From positions 62,001-126,000 of the forward strand of contig JAHJNL010000022.1 in assembly GCA_018820855.1 (NCBI GenBank): a stretch of 64,000 bases of DNA, read 5' to 3'. Origin of the DNA: Pseudomonadota bacterium (GTDB lineage Bacteria > Desulfobacterota > Desulfobulbia > Desulfobulbales > Desulfocapsaceae). A model generated the notes under the pieces. That model worked only from the letters and a program-made list of their open reading frames with translations. It did not search any database and was not told the DNA's origin. Both the position numbers and the translations under genes were made by a program. Below, piece by piece: positions 1 to 7,716 of this stretch (position 1 is the stretch's first letter; every line of letters starts with the position of its first letter).

Positions 1-377
1 TTGACCTTCTCTACCAGGCTACCTGAGAGAAGATCCTGTATAAGGTTTGCAATATCCGGCACCCCTTCCGTCCCCACAAACAGATCCACCTCAGGAAGCT
101 CAAGTGCCAACTTGTCGCCATACCGCTGGACTAAACAACCTGTAACAACAAGATATTTCCGGGGGTCGTGTTCTTTGATCTTGGCCAACTCAAGAATTTC
201 ATCCACAGCCTCTTCCACTGCCGCCTGAATAAAACCACAGGTATTGACGAGCAGAACAGTGGCATCATTCGGATCTTCAGTAAGCTGCCAACCAGCCTCT
301 TGCAGAAACCCGAGCATGACCTCTGAATCCACAAGATTTTTGGGGCAACCAAGACTAACAAGATGGAAGGTGGCCAT
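1..377 (-). CDS. rimO: Ribosomal protein S12 methylthiotransferase RimO (5' part only)
   Basis: A radical-SAM enzyme that methylthiolates an aspartate of ribosomal protein S12. The window holds only the N-terminal ~125 codons, read on the minus strand, and the gene runs off the left edge. Visible are the UPF0004 domain opening with SLGCPKNLVDSE, typical of RimO rather than MiaB, and the three cysteines expected to bind the auxiliary [4Fe-4S] cluster: C11, C47 (NTCGF) and C81 (TGCLVQRYG). The radical-SAM and TRAM domains lie outside. The ATG at 375-377 has a GAGGAG ribosome site just upstream and starts 2 bp after the stop of the nucleoside phosphorylase-like gene, so the two are probably co-transcribed. 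The identification is firm; completeness cannot be judged. Confidence 0.93.
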   Translation of the reverse strand, partial: MATFHLVSLGCPKNLVDSEVMLGFLQEAGWQLTEDPNDATVLLVNTCGFIQAAVEEAVDEILELAKIKEHDPRKYLVVTGCLVQRYGDKLALELPEVDLFVGTEGVPDIANLIQDLLSGSLVEKV

Positions 378-379
378 CC

Positions 380-1120
380 TCATTTCTCCTCTTCGTCGAC
401 AGATGTTTGCACATACTCGATAAGCATGTGCACCTGTGCCTTACTTTTTTGTTTAAATGTCTTTCCTGAAAAACCGGCTTGCCAGTCTCTGTTCCACAGT
501 TCATCAGAAACAAGGAATATGGCGGAAAAATCAACCCCTCTAAAAGCTGCAACCGCACAGAGAGCCGAATATTCCATATCCACACCGCCAATATTGTGCA
601 CCTCAGCCAGAGCATCCAGCATTTTTCTCGATTCCCGATACGGCGCATCCGTTGACCAGATCGAAAAAGGAAATATATCCCCCATGGCATTCTGCAGATT
701 CTGCAAAAGAACAGGAGATGGCTGACTGATCGTTTCAGTGGTGTAATACCTTGAAGTCCCTTCACCACAATGGGCAACGCCCCCAAGAAGGGTGTCGCCC
801 ACTTTCAGATTTTTCTGCAGGGCTCCGCACCAACCGGCCATTATTACAGTAGTGGCTCCCAGGGCAATCAATTTTTCCAGAGTCATCACTGCCATGGGAG
901 CGCCCACAGCCGGGCCCGCAATGAAGAAATCATTCCCGGGGCTGATTACCAGGCCGCAATGAAACAAAAACCTTCGTTCTCCGCCCATACCCAGAAGTTG
1001 TTCAAGGGCCATCCGCGCCTCTTGCGGATTAACGAACAAAAGCCCCAAAGGAGGTATCGCCTTCTCCTTCCGCCCGCGAACAGGGTGGATCACTATATCA
1101 TCTTCAAGTCCATCCTTCAT
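380..1120 (-). CDS. Nucleoside phosphorylase / MTA-SAH nucleosidase-like protein
   Basis: A 246-residue member of the purine/uridine phosphorylase superfamily (PNP_UDP_1 fold). It should cleave the glycosidic bond of a nucleoside; the substrate cannot be told. Seen: the phosphate/ribose region with AGPAVGAPMAV near residues 68-78, the core strand TTVIMAGWCGAL, and near the C-terminus GGVDMEYSALCAVA, whose Met-Glu is the ribose-binding pair of the family, followed by FLVSDE. The length fits cytosolic uridine phosphorylase or MTA/SAH nucleosidase relatives, and there is no signal peptide. It lies directly upstream of rimO. A bidirectional terminator at 1196-1230 separates it from atpE, so it probably starts its own transcript. 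No strong ribosome site precedes the ATG. Confidence 0.75.
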   Translation of the reverse strand: MKDGLEDDIVIHPVRGRKEKAIPPLGLLFVNPQEARMALEQLLGMGGERRFLFHCGLVISPGNDFFIAGPAVGAPMAVMTLEKLIALGATTVIMAGWCGALQKNLKVGDTLLGGVAHCGEGTSRYYTTETISQPSPVLLQNLQNAMGDIFPFSIWSTDAPYRESRKMLDALAEVHNIGGVDMEYSALCAVAAFRGVDFSAIFLVSDELWNRDWQAGFSGKTFKQKSKAQVHMLIEYVQTSVDEEEK

Positions 1121-1195
1121 CCTGTTTAATCCGTTGGTATTAGCCTGGTGTTGTGTCCATATTCTTTTCAGGATATTTCTCTATCCTGAAAACGC

Positions 1196-1230
1196 AAAAA
1201 AGGCTGCAGAAAAAATCTGCAGCCTTTTTT
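1196..1230 (-). terminator. Rho-independent terminator after atpE
   Basis: Perfect 9-bp stem GGCTGCAGA (1202-1210) / TCTGCAGCC (1216-1224) with loop AAAAA, flanked by six A on the left and six T on the right. Read on the minus strand it ends the Fo operon 60 bp after atpE. The symmetry would also allow function in the other direction, but no plus-strand gene ends here. Confidence 0.88.
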
Positions 1231-1290
1231 ACAATCCTTAGACCTGTCCCTTGCGCAAAGCAAGGAACAGACCTGACTGATTATTCTAAC

Positions 1291-1545
1291 TTAGCCAATC
1301 AAAGGATTAGCATAGAGAAGAATCAGAGCAACAACCAGTCCGTAAATAGCACAGGACTCGGCAAGAGCCATACCGAGGATCATGAATACCATCAGTTTAG
1401 GCTGTACTTCGGGATTACGAGCAAGTCCCATGGTGGCACCCTGTCCAACATTACCGATACCGATACCGGCACCAAGACCAGCAAGTCCGATTGAAAGTCC
1501 AGCGCCGATACAAACGAGTCCGAGCATTAATGCATTTGATTCCAT
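1291..1545 (-). CDS. atpE: ATP synthase Fo subunit c
   Basis: The 84-residue proteolipid of the membrane rotor: a helical hairpin with helix 1 at about 5-30 (GAGLSIGLAGLGAGIGIG), the polar loop A-R-N-P-E at 42-46, and helix 2 carrying the ion-binding carboxylate E63 in ALAESCAIYG. S64 and Y68 match positions that help bind Na+ in sodium-type c rings, but the helix-1 position that is Gln in those rings is Ile30 here, so ion type is open (see findings). It is the last gene of atpZ-atpI-atpB-atpE; no F1 genes follow, so these must be elsewhere. A terminator lies just downstream. GGAG upstream of the ATG gives a good ribosome site, as expected for the most abundant Fo subunit. Confidence 0.97.
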   Translation of the reverse strand: MESNALMLGLVCIGAGLSIGLAGLGAGIGIGNVGQGATMGLARNPEVQPKLMVFMILGMALAESCAIYGLVVALILLYANPLIG

Positions 1546-1635
1546 TGTGTTTCTCCTTGTGATGTTTGGTTGTTTGGCCTTCTTCCTACTATATTAAAAA
1601 AAATTATTTCTTCAGTCTGTAATGCTCTGCGCAGA

Positions 1636-2358
1636 TCAGTGCGCGTGTTCGTTAGCCTGACCGAAATAAACAACAGTCAGCAGAACAAAAACCATGGCCT
1701 GAACCACGGATACCAGAACGCCCAGCAACATGATTGGCAGCGGTGCGAAATAGGCACCGGCCAGCATAAAGAGGATACCGAGCAGGGTCTCTTTTGCCAT
1801 GATGTTACCAAAAAGTCGAATGGAGAGTGAGAGCAGACGAGCAATGTTACTGATCAGCTCAATTGGGAACATCAGCGGGATCAAAATCGGGATGGGTCCG
1901 AGGAAATGCTTAATGTAGCCAACACCATGGGCACGAAAGCCAATGATGTGATGGGTCACCCAGACAATGACGGTCAGTGCCAGAGTTGTATTAATAGAAG
2001 AGGTGGGAGACATGAAGCCGGGAATCAAACCAATGAGATTGGCTACTGCAATATAGAGGGCAAAAGTGGCTATCATCGGAAAAAGCTTATCGGTCAGCTC
2101 CTTTCCCATATTGTCATTAAAGAAATCATTCATTCCACCAATGACCAATTCCCAAAAATTCTGTCCCTTGCCGGGAATCATCTCCACGTTGCTGAGGGTA
2201 AGCTTTCCTACCACTACCAGAAAAATCATGACAAACCAGGTATAGGTCATATACGGTTCACACAGCTTCTCCAGAAAGGTATTACCGACAGGACCGTGCG
2301 GAATCGGCAGTCCCAACTTTTCAAGAATGATTGATATAAATAGTATCGGATGTTCCAT
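1636..2358 (-). CDS. atpB: ATP synthase Fo subunit a
   Basis: The 240-residue stator channel subunit of F-type ATP synthase, with five to six membrane helices. The family signature NIARLLSLSIRLFGNIMAKE near residues 170-190 contains the essential arginine that faces the c-ring carboxylate. The C-terminal helix VLLTVVYFGQANEHAH matches the usual end of bacterial subunit a. The N-terminus opens with HPILF, as is common in the family. It lies between atpI (11-bp gap) and atpE (90-bp gap), matching a deltaproteobacterial Fo operon. Length and motifs are normal. Confidence 0.97.
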   Translation of the reverse strand: MEHPILFISIILEKLGLPIPHGPVGNTFLEKLCEPYMTYTWFVMIFLVVVGKLTLSNVEMIPGKGQNFWELVIGGMNDFFNDNMGKELTDKLFPMIATFALYIAVANLIGLIPGFMSPTSSINTTLALTVIVWVTHHIIGFRAHGVGYIKHFLGPIPILIPLMFPIELISNIARLLSLSIRLFGNIMAKETLLGILFMLAGAYFAPLPIMLLGVLVSVVQAMVFVLLTVVYFGQANEHAH

Positions 2359-2369
2359 ATCTCCCCCTG

Positions 2370-2783
2370 TTACCTTCTCCTGCTTAAAAAGTAGCGCCCG
2401 GCCACATTCAATGTTGTCAGAATGATGGCGAAAACTACAGTAGATAGCCCCAGAAGCAGCCCGATCACATTAGCCTGACCACTCTTAATAAAGAACAGCA
2501 GGACAACAGCAATCAAAACCAACCGAAGCCAAAATTTAACAATATAACGAGACTTCCCAAAACTCTTCTTTTTTTCTTCCTTTTCCTCCGCAGGAGGTTC
2601 AAAGGTCTTCAGAAAAGAAGAAATATCTCTATGGCCCGAAAAAAAACTGGCCATGGAGATCACACCACCCACAAGCACCGACTGGGCAAAAGACCATGAC
2701 ATAAGCAGCCATGATCCGCCGGTCAAGACCAGCAGGATCCCAAAGCTCAATGCCTGTACCTGTTTCAGAGAAATATCAAGCAC
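2370..2783 (-). CDS. atpI: ATP synthase subunit I (AtpI-like assembly protein)
   Basis: A 137-residue membrane protein with two N-terminal helices (about 10-50), a charged middle stretch rich in Glu/Lys near 60-75, and two further helices (about 83-130) ending in a basic tail. This is the pattern of ATP synthase I chain proteins, thought to help c-ring assembly or Mg2+ uptake. Sequence conservation is low in the family, so the call rests largely on topology and on its place between atpZ and atpB. It starts 6 bp after the atpZ stop. Confidence 0.8.
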   Translation of the reverse strand: MLDISLKQVQALSFGILLVLTGGSWLLMSWSFAQSVLVGGVISMASFFSGHRDISSFLKTFEPPAEEKEEKKKSFGKSRYIVKFWLRLVLIAVVLLFFIKSGQANVIGLLLGLSTVVFAIILTTLNVAGRYFLSRRR

Positions 2784-2788
2784 AGTTA

Positions 2789-3040
2789 TTAACCTTCAGT
2801 ATCCTTATCATCTGACTTGGCCGCCGGAGTTCGAAGGATGTCGAACAAACTCTTAAATCCAGCAGCTATACCAAAAGCCAGACCGATAAATGTAAACCAG
2901 GGTGAGGTCCTTCCATCAAAGACTTTTTCGTCCAGATAGATACCACCTCCCAACCCTACAAAAATTGCGGCCACAAAGGTAAATCCGATATGCCCGTAAT
3001 TCCCGAGCAGGTTAACCAGCTCGGTACTGAGTTTAGCCAT
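2789..3040 (-). CDS. atpZ: AtpZ/AtpI family protein
   Basis: An 83-residue protein with two membrane helices. The first has a glycine-rich run (AAIFVGLGGGIYLD) followed by the Asp-Lys loop and a PWFTFIGLAFGIAAGF helix, the normal layout of AtpZ (F0F1-ATPase subunit family). In other bacteria the gene sits before atpI-atpB-atpE, as here, and its product is linked to Fo assembly or divalent-ion transport. It is the first Fo gene, 87 bp after hemL, with no terminator visible in that gap, so hemL and the Fo genes may share a transcript. Confidence 0.82.
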   Translation of the reverse strand: MAKLSTELVNLLGNYGHIGFTFVAAIFVGLGGGIYLDEKVFDGRTSPWFTFIGLAFGIAAGFKSLFDILRTPAAKSDDKDTEG

Positions 3041-3127
3041 TGTTATTACCGCCTCATGGAATCAGTAAACTCTTTGGCAAACGCTCAAATTTGTTAGCAC
3101 GCTTACCCACCAAAGTCAACGGTTTTT

Positions 3128-4420
3128 TTAATTTTCCGCCAATTTTTTGAATGACCATTCAGTCATTTCTATACCCTTTTTCAGCTCTTCCATGCTATGA
3201 GCAGCTGAAATAAAAGCAACTTCGAATTGAGAAGGGGCAAGGTATATTCCTTTGCTCAGCATCTGACGATAATGACGGCCGTAGCGATCAGCATCTGATT
3301 TCATGGCTGACTCAAAATCCGTAACCGCATCCTTTGTAAAGAATCCGGTCATGAGGGATCCTACCCGATTGAGAACAACCGGGATACCTGCCTTCTCAGC
3401 TGCCGTTACAAGGCCATCAGCAAAAAACTCAGCCTTCTCATTTAATTCTTTATAAAAATCAGGTCGCTGTAAGAGTTTCAAATTAGCAATACCTGCAGCC
3501 ATGGCCAGTGGATTTCCGGAAAGTGTGCCGGCCTGATAGACCGGACCGTCCGGGGCAATCTGATCCATGATTTCCGCCTTGCCGCCATAGGCACCAACCG
3601 GCAATCCGCCACCAATGATCTTGCCGAGACAAGTCAGGTCCGGCATGATCCCGAAATGCTCCTGAGCCCCGCCATATGACAGGCGAAAGCCAGTAATAAC
3701 TTCATCGAAAATAAGAACAATCCCCAACTCAGTTGTAAGATCCCGCAGCTTCTGAAGGAAGGTCGGACCCGGAGGAACACAGCCCATATTGCCTGCAACA
3801 GGCTCCACAATAACACAGGCAATAGTATGGGCCTTCTCCCGGAGTGTCTTTTCCAGCACCTCCTCATTATTGTAGGGAATAGAGATAGTATTTTTAACAA
3901 TATCTGCAGGCACCCCTGGACTGCCTGGGATCCCCAGGGTAATCACACCGGAACCGGCCTTGATCAGAAAAGAATCGGCATGCCCATGATAACAGCCATC
4001 GAACTTAACGATGACATCTTTCCCTGTAAAACCTCTGGCCAGCCGAACTGCGCTCATGGTGGCCTCAGTGCCGGAATTAACAAAGCGCACTTTTTCCAGG
4101 GACGGAACTGCCTCCACTACCATTGAAGCCAATGCCATTTCCTTGGTGGTAGGGGCTCCGAAGGAAGTACCGTCCTTTGCCGCATCAGCAATGGCTTCTA
4201 GGATCTCAGGCTTGGCATGTCCGTGAATCATCGGCCCCCAGGAGCTAACAAAGTCCACGTACTCATTCCCATCAACATCATACACCGTTGCCCCTTTGGC
4301 CCTCTGAATAAAAACCGGGGAGCAGCCAACAGAGCGGCAGGCCCTAACCGGACTGTTCACTCCACCGGGAATCACCTTTTTTGCCATTTCAAACATCTTT
4401 CCAGAAATACTTGTATTCAT
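3128..4420 (-). CDS. hemL: Glutamate-1-semialdehyde 2,1-aminomutase
   Basis: A PLP enzyme making 5-aminolevulinate from glutamate-1-semialdehyde in the C5 tetrapyrrole pathway. Seen: the N-terminal VIPGGVNSPVRA block, the FVNSGTEA cofactor segment, the IFDEVITGFR block, and the active-site lysine in TCLGKIIGGGLPVGAYGG. At about 430 residues it has full family length. I start at ATG 4418-4420 because an AGGGAG site lies just upstream; the longer open frame to 4474 has no such site. Tetrapyrrole supply fits an organism with c-type cytochromes such as the split-Soret protein in this window. The upstream spacer is shared with the divergent trxA operon. Confidence 0.97.
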   Translation of the reverse strand: MNTSISGKMFEMAKKVIPGGVNSPVRACRSVGCSPVFIQRAKGATVYDVDGNEYVDFVSSWGPMIHGHAKPEILEAIADAAKDGTSFGAPTTKEMALASMVVEAVPSLEKVRFVNSGTEATMSAVRLARGFTGKDVIVKFDGCYHGHADSFLIKAGSGVITLGIPGSPGVPADIVKNTISIPYNNEEVLEKTLREKAHTIACVIVEPVAGNMGCVPPGPTFLQKLRDLTTELGIVLIFDEVITGFRLSYGGAQEHFGIMPDLTCLGKIIGGGLPVGAYGGKAEIMDQIAPDGPVYQAGTLSGNPLAMAAGIANLKLLQRPDFYKELNEKAEFFADGLVTAAEKAGIPVVLNRVGSLMTGFFTKDAVTDFESAMKSDADRYGRHYRQMLSKGIYLAPSQFEVAFISAAHSMEELKKGIEMTEWSFKKLAEN

Positions 4421-5068
4421 TCTGACTCCCTTAAATATCTTGGTAATTGCATATCTTTTCGTCCACCATATCACAATGAACTTACGAGATCACTTTCGAT
4501 CTCAAGACGCCACCAATATTTTTGGATTCTACCAAAAGAGCTGAATATAGCATGAGATGCAAAAAACTGTCAAACAGCTTCCATCCCTTGACCTTTTTCT
4601 CATCTATGCACACTATGTTCAAATCGGTTTCTTATGTGGCTTCCACCTGCTCACATCTTGTCAGCTCATCAGGGTGCTGTTGATTTCAACACCCCATGGC
4701 GCTGTTAAGAACTTGGCAGCGCTACAGATCTGTTTGATCGTTCCGGTGAATCTATGACCTGTTGCATAAGCCGGGCCGATCGAGCGCGCTGATTTTTTTT
4801 TGTGACATTTTGTTACCTGTGATGAAGGGGACCTCTGCCCTCACATTTTGCTTGTCATGAAAACTGGCAACGGGTACACTATAGTAGGATTTATGATGAT
4901 TTTCTTGCTTCATGGAAGAGGCAGCAGCAGCAGCAAGCCCTAAGGGATTAGCCCTTTAACGGTCACCATCAACATGACGAACTAATTAACCTTTTTGGTT
5001 TTTACTGTCAAACGAGCCAGACAATGACTCCTGAGACGCTAAGACCTCAATCAGATTGGAGAAGAACA
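4421..5068. other. Divergent intergenic region hemL / trxA
   Basis: About 650 bp without a convincing gene. It holds a dyad GAGATC-N6-GATCTC at 4486-4503 on the hemL side, a GCA-repeat stretch near 4922-4938 and a short CCCTAAGGG palindrome near 4940. The trxA promoter at 4852-4880 lies inside it. Open frames here are short and have no protein-like composition. Confidence 0.6.
4852..4880 (+). promoter_or_regulatory. Sigma70-type promoter for trxA-trxB-bamD
   Basis: TTGTCA (4852-4857), a 17-bp spacer and TACACT (4875-4880) match five and four of six consensus bases. Transcription would start near 4887, leaving a 5' untranslated region of about 180 bases before trxA. Confidence 0.55.
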
Positions 5069-5395
5069 ATGGCCAGTGACAAAGTGCAATCGGTAAACGA
5101 TGCCGATTTTGATTCAGTAATCGCTTCAGACACCCCCTGTCTCATTGACTTCTGGGCCCCCTGGTGTGGACCCTGCAAGGCTATTGGCCCGGTTGTCGAG
5201 GCCTTGGCAGATGAATATAAAGGACGTGCAACAATCTACAAGATGAATGTAGATGATAATCCTGCCACCCCTGGTAAATTCGGTATCCGTGCCATCCCCA
5301 CTCTGATCCTTTTCAAAAGTGGTGAAAAAGTAGACCAGATTACTGGTGCTGTCGGCAAGGCCCAACTGATAGATCTCATCGAGAAAGCCCTCTAA
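5069..5395 (+). CDS. trxA: Thioredoxin
   Basis: A 108-residue classical thioredoxin: a cytosolic dithiol reductant reduced by the thioredoxin reductase encoded next to it. The active site is FWAPWCGPCKAI, the cis-proline loop is IRAIPTL, and the C-terminal helix is normal. I start at the ATG at 5069 (MASDKVQ), preceded by GGAGAAG; an upstream in-frame ATG at 5024 would add 15 residues with no family match. It is the first gene of trxA-trxB-bamD. Confidence 0.95.
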   Translation: MASDKVQSVNDADFDSVIASDTPCLIDFWAPWCGPCKAIGPVVEALADEYKGRATIYKMNVDDNPATPGKFGIRAIPTLILFKSGEKVDQITGAVGKAQLIDLIEKAL

Positions 5396-5401
5396 TCATC
5401 A

Positions 5402-5447
5402 GTCAAGAGCCCCCCCTTCTCCTTAAAAAAGGAGGGGGCTTCTTGAC
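5402..5447 (+). other. Stem-loop between trxA and trxB
   Basis: An imperfect long hairpin: GTCAAGAGCCCCC on the left pairs with GGGGGCTTCTTGAC on the right around a CTTCTCC/GGAG inner pairing. There is no T run after it, so it is not a standard terminator. It may partly attenuate or stabilise the trxA message relative to trxB. Confidence 0.5.
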
Positions 5448-5476
5448 TGCGACACACCTCATCACCATCTTTCGTT

Positions 5477-6406
5477 ATGGCAACAATGCATCACACACTC
5501 ATTATAGTTGGTGGCGGCCCTGCCGGGTTGACAGCTGGACTGTATGCAGCCAGGGCCAGGATGGATCATCTGTTGATAGAAAAAGGTGCTGAAGGCGGAC
5601 AAGTCCTGCTCACCGACTGGATTGACAATTACCCCGGTTTTCCGGAAGGCATATCAGGTTTTGAACTTGCTGAAAGGATGACCGCCCAAGCCAAACGGTT
5701 TGAACTGAACTCCATGTTCGGCAACGTCGTCTCCATGGATCTTTCTGCTCCGCTCAAACGTCTTGAGCTGGACAACGGCGACAGCTTGAGTTGTAATGCC
5801 TTGATCATTTGCACCGGAGCACGGCCTCGTGCGCTTGGTGTTCCCGGAGAAAAAGAGTTTGTCGGCAAAGGTGTTTCCTACTGCGCAACCTGTGACGCCC
5901 CCTTTTACCGCAACCTTCACGTTGCCGTTGTGGGAGGAGGAAACACAGCAGTTCAGGAAGCTGGACATCTTACCAAATTCGCCGACAAGGTCACCGTCAT
6001 TCATCGTCGAGACGAATTACGGGCCACAAAAATCGTTCAGGAAAAGGCCTTCGCCAATAAAAAAATCGACTTTATCTGGAACAGCACGGTCACAGGCATT
6101 GAAGGAAAAGACGGGGTTGAACAACTCCGTCTCCTCGATACCAGTGGAAAAGAGTCCACGCTGAATGTCGAGGGTATCTTTGTCCTCATTGGGGTCCTCC
6201 CCAACAATGAAATGCTGCCCCTTACCGACCTTAAGGCCGACGAGGGAGGATTCATCCCCACCGACTGTGAAACCAGGACAGCTATTCCCGGTGTCATGGC
6301 TGCAGGTGATATCCGCAGCAAAGAGGTCCGCCAGGTGGTCAATGCCGCAGGTGAAGGAGCCACTGCCGTTCTGGCCGCCGAAAACTATCTCACCAACCTC
6401 AGCTGA
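5477..6406 (+). CDS. trxB: Thioredoxin-disulfide reductase
   Basis: A 309-residue low-molecular-weight flavoprotein that moves electrons from NADPH to thioredoxin. Seen in order: the FAD-binding IIVGGGPAGLTAG at the N-terminus, the redox-active CATCDAPFY, the NADPH-binding VVGGGNTAVQEA, and the C-terminal FAD block PGVMAAGDIRSKEVRQV. Length is normal. It lies 81 bp after trxA and 12 bp before bamD, giving the cell a complete thioredoxin couple in one operon. No clear ribosome site precedes either ATG (5477 or the in-frame one at 5486), so the exact start is unsure by three residues. Confidence 0.96.
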   Translation: MATMHHTLIIVGGGPAGLTAGLYAARARMDHLLIEKGAEGGQVLLTDWIDNYPGFPEGISGFELAERMTAQAKRFELNSMFGNVVSMDLSAPLKRLELDNGDSLSCNALIICTGARPRALGVPGEKEFVGKGVSYCATCDAPFYRNLHVAVVGGGNTAVQEAGHLTKFADKVTVIHRRDELRATKIVQEKAFANKKIDFIWNSTVTGIEGKDGVEQLRLLDTSGKESTLNVEGIFVLIGVLPNNEMLPLTDLKADEGGFIPTDCETRTAIPGVMAAGDIRSKEVRQVVNAAGEGATAVLAAENYLTNLS

Positions 6407-6418
6407 GTATATATCACC

Positions 6419-7234
6419 ATGCCTCTTCTTTTTTCTCGTATAATCAAGCAATCCTCTTCCAGAGAACAGCTTCTGAAACCGATAACTATCCTCCTGCTCC
6501 TCTTCTCTTTGAGTGGATGTGCCACTGTTGACTCCTGGTTTAGCAGCGGAGAGGAAGTTCGACTTTCGGCCCCGACCCTGGCCGGCAAGGGAATGAATGA
6601 GTTTTCCCAAGGCAATTATTATAAGGCACGGAAATATTTCGATGAGATCCTGGACTATTATCCATTCAGCCCAGAGGCCATGCTGGCAGAACTAAAGGGT
6701 GCCGACAGTAATTATTTTATGGAGAACTACCAGGAAGCCCTCGTACTCTATCACGAGTTTGAAGAGCGCCATCCTACCAATGAAGCAATCCCTTACGTCA
6801 TGTACCAGATTGCCATGTGTCATTACCAGCAGATAGACCGAGTCGACCGCGACACCACCGGGGCAGAGATGGCAATCAAGGAATTCTCCAAACTCCTTCG
6901 AGCCTTTCCAGGCTCACCCTACACCACCGAGGCCAAGGCCAGAATTCGGGCAGCCAATGAGTTCATGGTCAACCATGAATATTTTGTGGTGGAGTTTTAC
7001 TTACGAACCGAAAAATACAGTGAAGCCCAGACACGCCTCCAGTACCTCCTGAGTACCTATCCGGATGCCACCATTGTCCCCAAGGCAAAAGAATTACTAG
7101 AACGCCTGGAGGCTGGAGAACCGCCAAGCTTTCACCTCTCCTCCTGGTTCAAGAAAACCCTGTTACCCGACTGGACGCTTTTCACCTCCGACGACGAAGG
7201 CCGTACACCTGAGCCGCCCCCGGAAACAAACTGA
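6419..7234 (+). CDS. bamD: Outer-membrane assembly lipoprotein BamD
   Basis: A 271-residue lipoprotein of the BAM complex that inserts beta-barrel proteins into the outer membrane. It has a signal peptide with lipobox LSGC (Cys34), then TPR-type repeats starting with KGMNEFSQGNYYKARKYF, DSNYFMENYQEALVLYHEF and a conserved RHPTNEAIPYVMYQIAMCHY-like stretch, then the FPGSPYTTEAKARI block, matching the five-TPR BamD/YfiO layout. Length is normal. It sits 12 bp after trxB, so it is probably co-transcribed. It is direct evidence of a Gram-negative envelope. Confidence 0.93.
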   Translation: MPLLFSRIIKQSSSREQLLKPITILLLLFSLSGCATVDSWFSSGEEVRLSAPTLAGKGMNEFSQGNYYKARKYFDEILDYYPFSPEAMLAELKGADSNYFMENYQEALVLYHEFEERHPTNEAIPYVMYQIAMCHYQQIDRVDRDTTGAEMAIKEFSKLLRAFPGSPYTTEAKARIRAANEFMVNHEYFVVEFYLRTEKYSEAQTRLQYLLSTYPDATIVPKAKELLERLEAGEPPSFHLSSWFKKTLLPDWTLFTSDDEGRTPEPPPETN

Positions 7235-7282
7235 TTTCACGAGACAAGTAGAAAAGTACTTGCCTTTGAGATCCAGCTTCCC

Positions 7283-7323
7283 ACGGATGTAAAACAGAGC
7301 GTTCAGCTCTGTTTTACATCCGT
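7283..7323. repeat. Perfect 18-bp inverted repeat after bamD
   Basis: ACGGATGTAAAACAGAGC (7283-7300), loop GTTCA, and its exact complement (7306-7323). It sits 49 bp after the bamD stop. There is no T tract on the plus side. It may be an unusual terminator, a 3'-end stabiliser or a small mobile-repeat remnant. Confidence 0.85.
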
Positions 7324-7381
7324 CATCAATTTGCCTCTGTTTTCCGAAACCTCAGGTTCTGCCGTAGGAGTTGCAGCTGTG

Positions 7382-7689
7382 ATGTTCCCCTTCCTCTACT
7401 CCCCATTCGTTTACTGATCTCTACAAACCAAACTTGCTGTGAAAAGAGGTCCATCCTGGCCGGAGGACAAACTACAATTAGACTTCTTTATTACTCAGCG
7501 TGAAAGAATGTTTGAAAATACGCACTCCAATCACCAGAGCCTCTTTACCCTGCCCTGATTTACCCTCATACCGTTGCAGTAGTAGCCAACCGCGAGTTCA
7601 TCCACCAAAAGACAGAGGGGTATGTGGGGTTCTTGAAAAGAATATACGGAGAGGGCTGGGAGAAGCACTACCAGGAATCAAGGACGTGA
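7382..7689 (+). pseudogene. Broken gene remnant of unknown function
   Basis: Protein-like coding sequence is spread over two frames. In the frame of ATG 7382 it reads MFPFLYSPFVY, then an in-frame TGA at 7415, then about 46 codons including RGPSWPEDKLQLDFFITQR and MFENTHSNHQSLFTLP, ending at TGA 7556-7558. A -1 shift near 7545-7558 continues with YPHTVAVVANREFIHQKTEG and YVGFLKRIYGEGWEKHYQES, ending at TGA 7687-7689. The frame is also open upstream to about 7325. The amphipathic, charged composition looks like a once-real protein of more than 100 residues. I do not recognise the family. Sequencing error is the main alternative for the shift, but would not remove the TGA at 7415. Confidence 0.4.
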
Positions 7690-7716
7690 GACATTCACGT
7701 GTACACTCATGCTTGA

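Noticed and set aside
1291-1545. Calling atpE a definite sodium-dependent c subunit
   Set aside because: The Ser and Tyr ligands are present but the helix-1 glutamine is replaced by isoleucine, so proton use is at least as likely.
4557-4757. Plus-strand frame of 66 codons upstream of trxA
   Set aside because: No ribosome site, no recognisable pattern, and it lies in a promoter-rich divergent spacer.
4920-4940. GCA repeats considered as a CRISPR-like or microsatellite element
   Set aside because: Only about five triplets, with no spacer structure and no copies elsewhere in the window.
7415-7417. In-frame TGA as a possible selenocysteine codon, given selenium-linked genes in the window
   Set aside because: The gene also carries a frameshift downstream, no SECIS-like hairpin follows the TGA closely, and no selenoprotein motif surrounds it.
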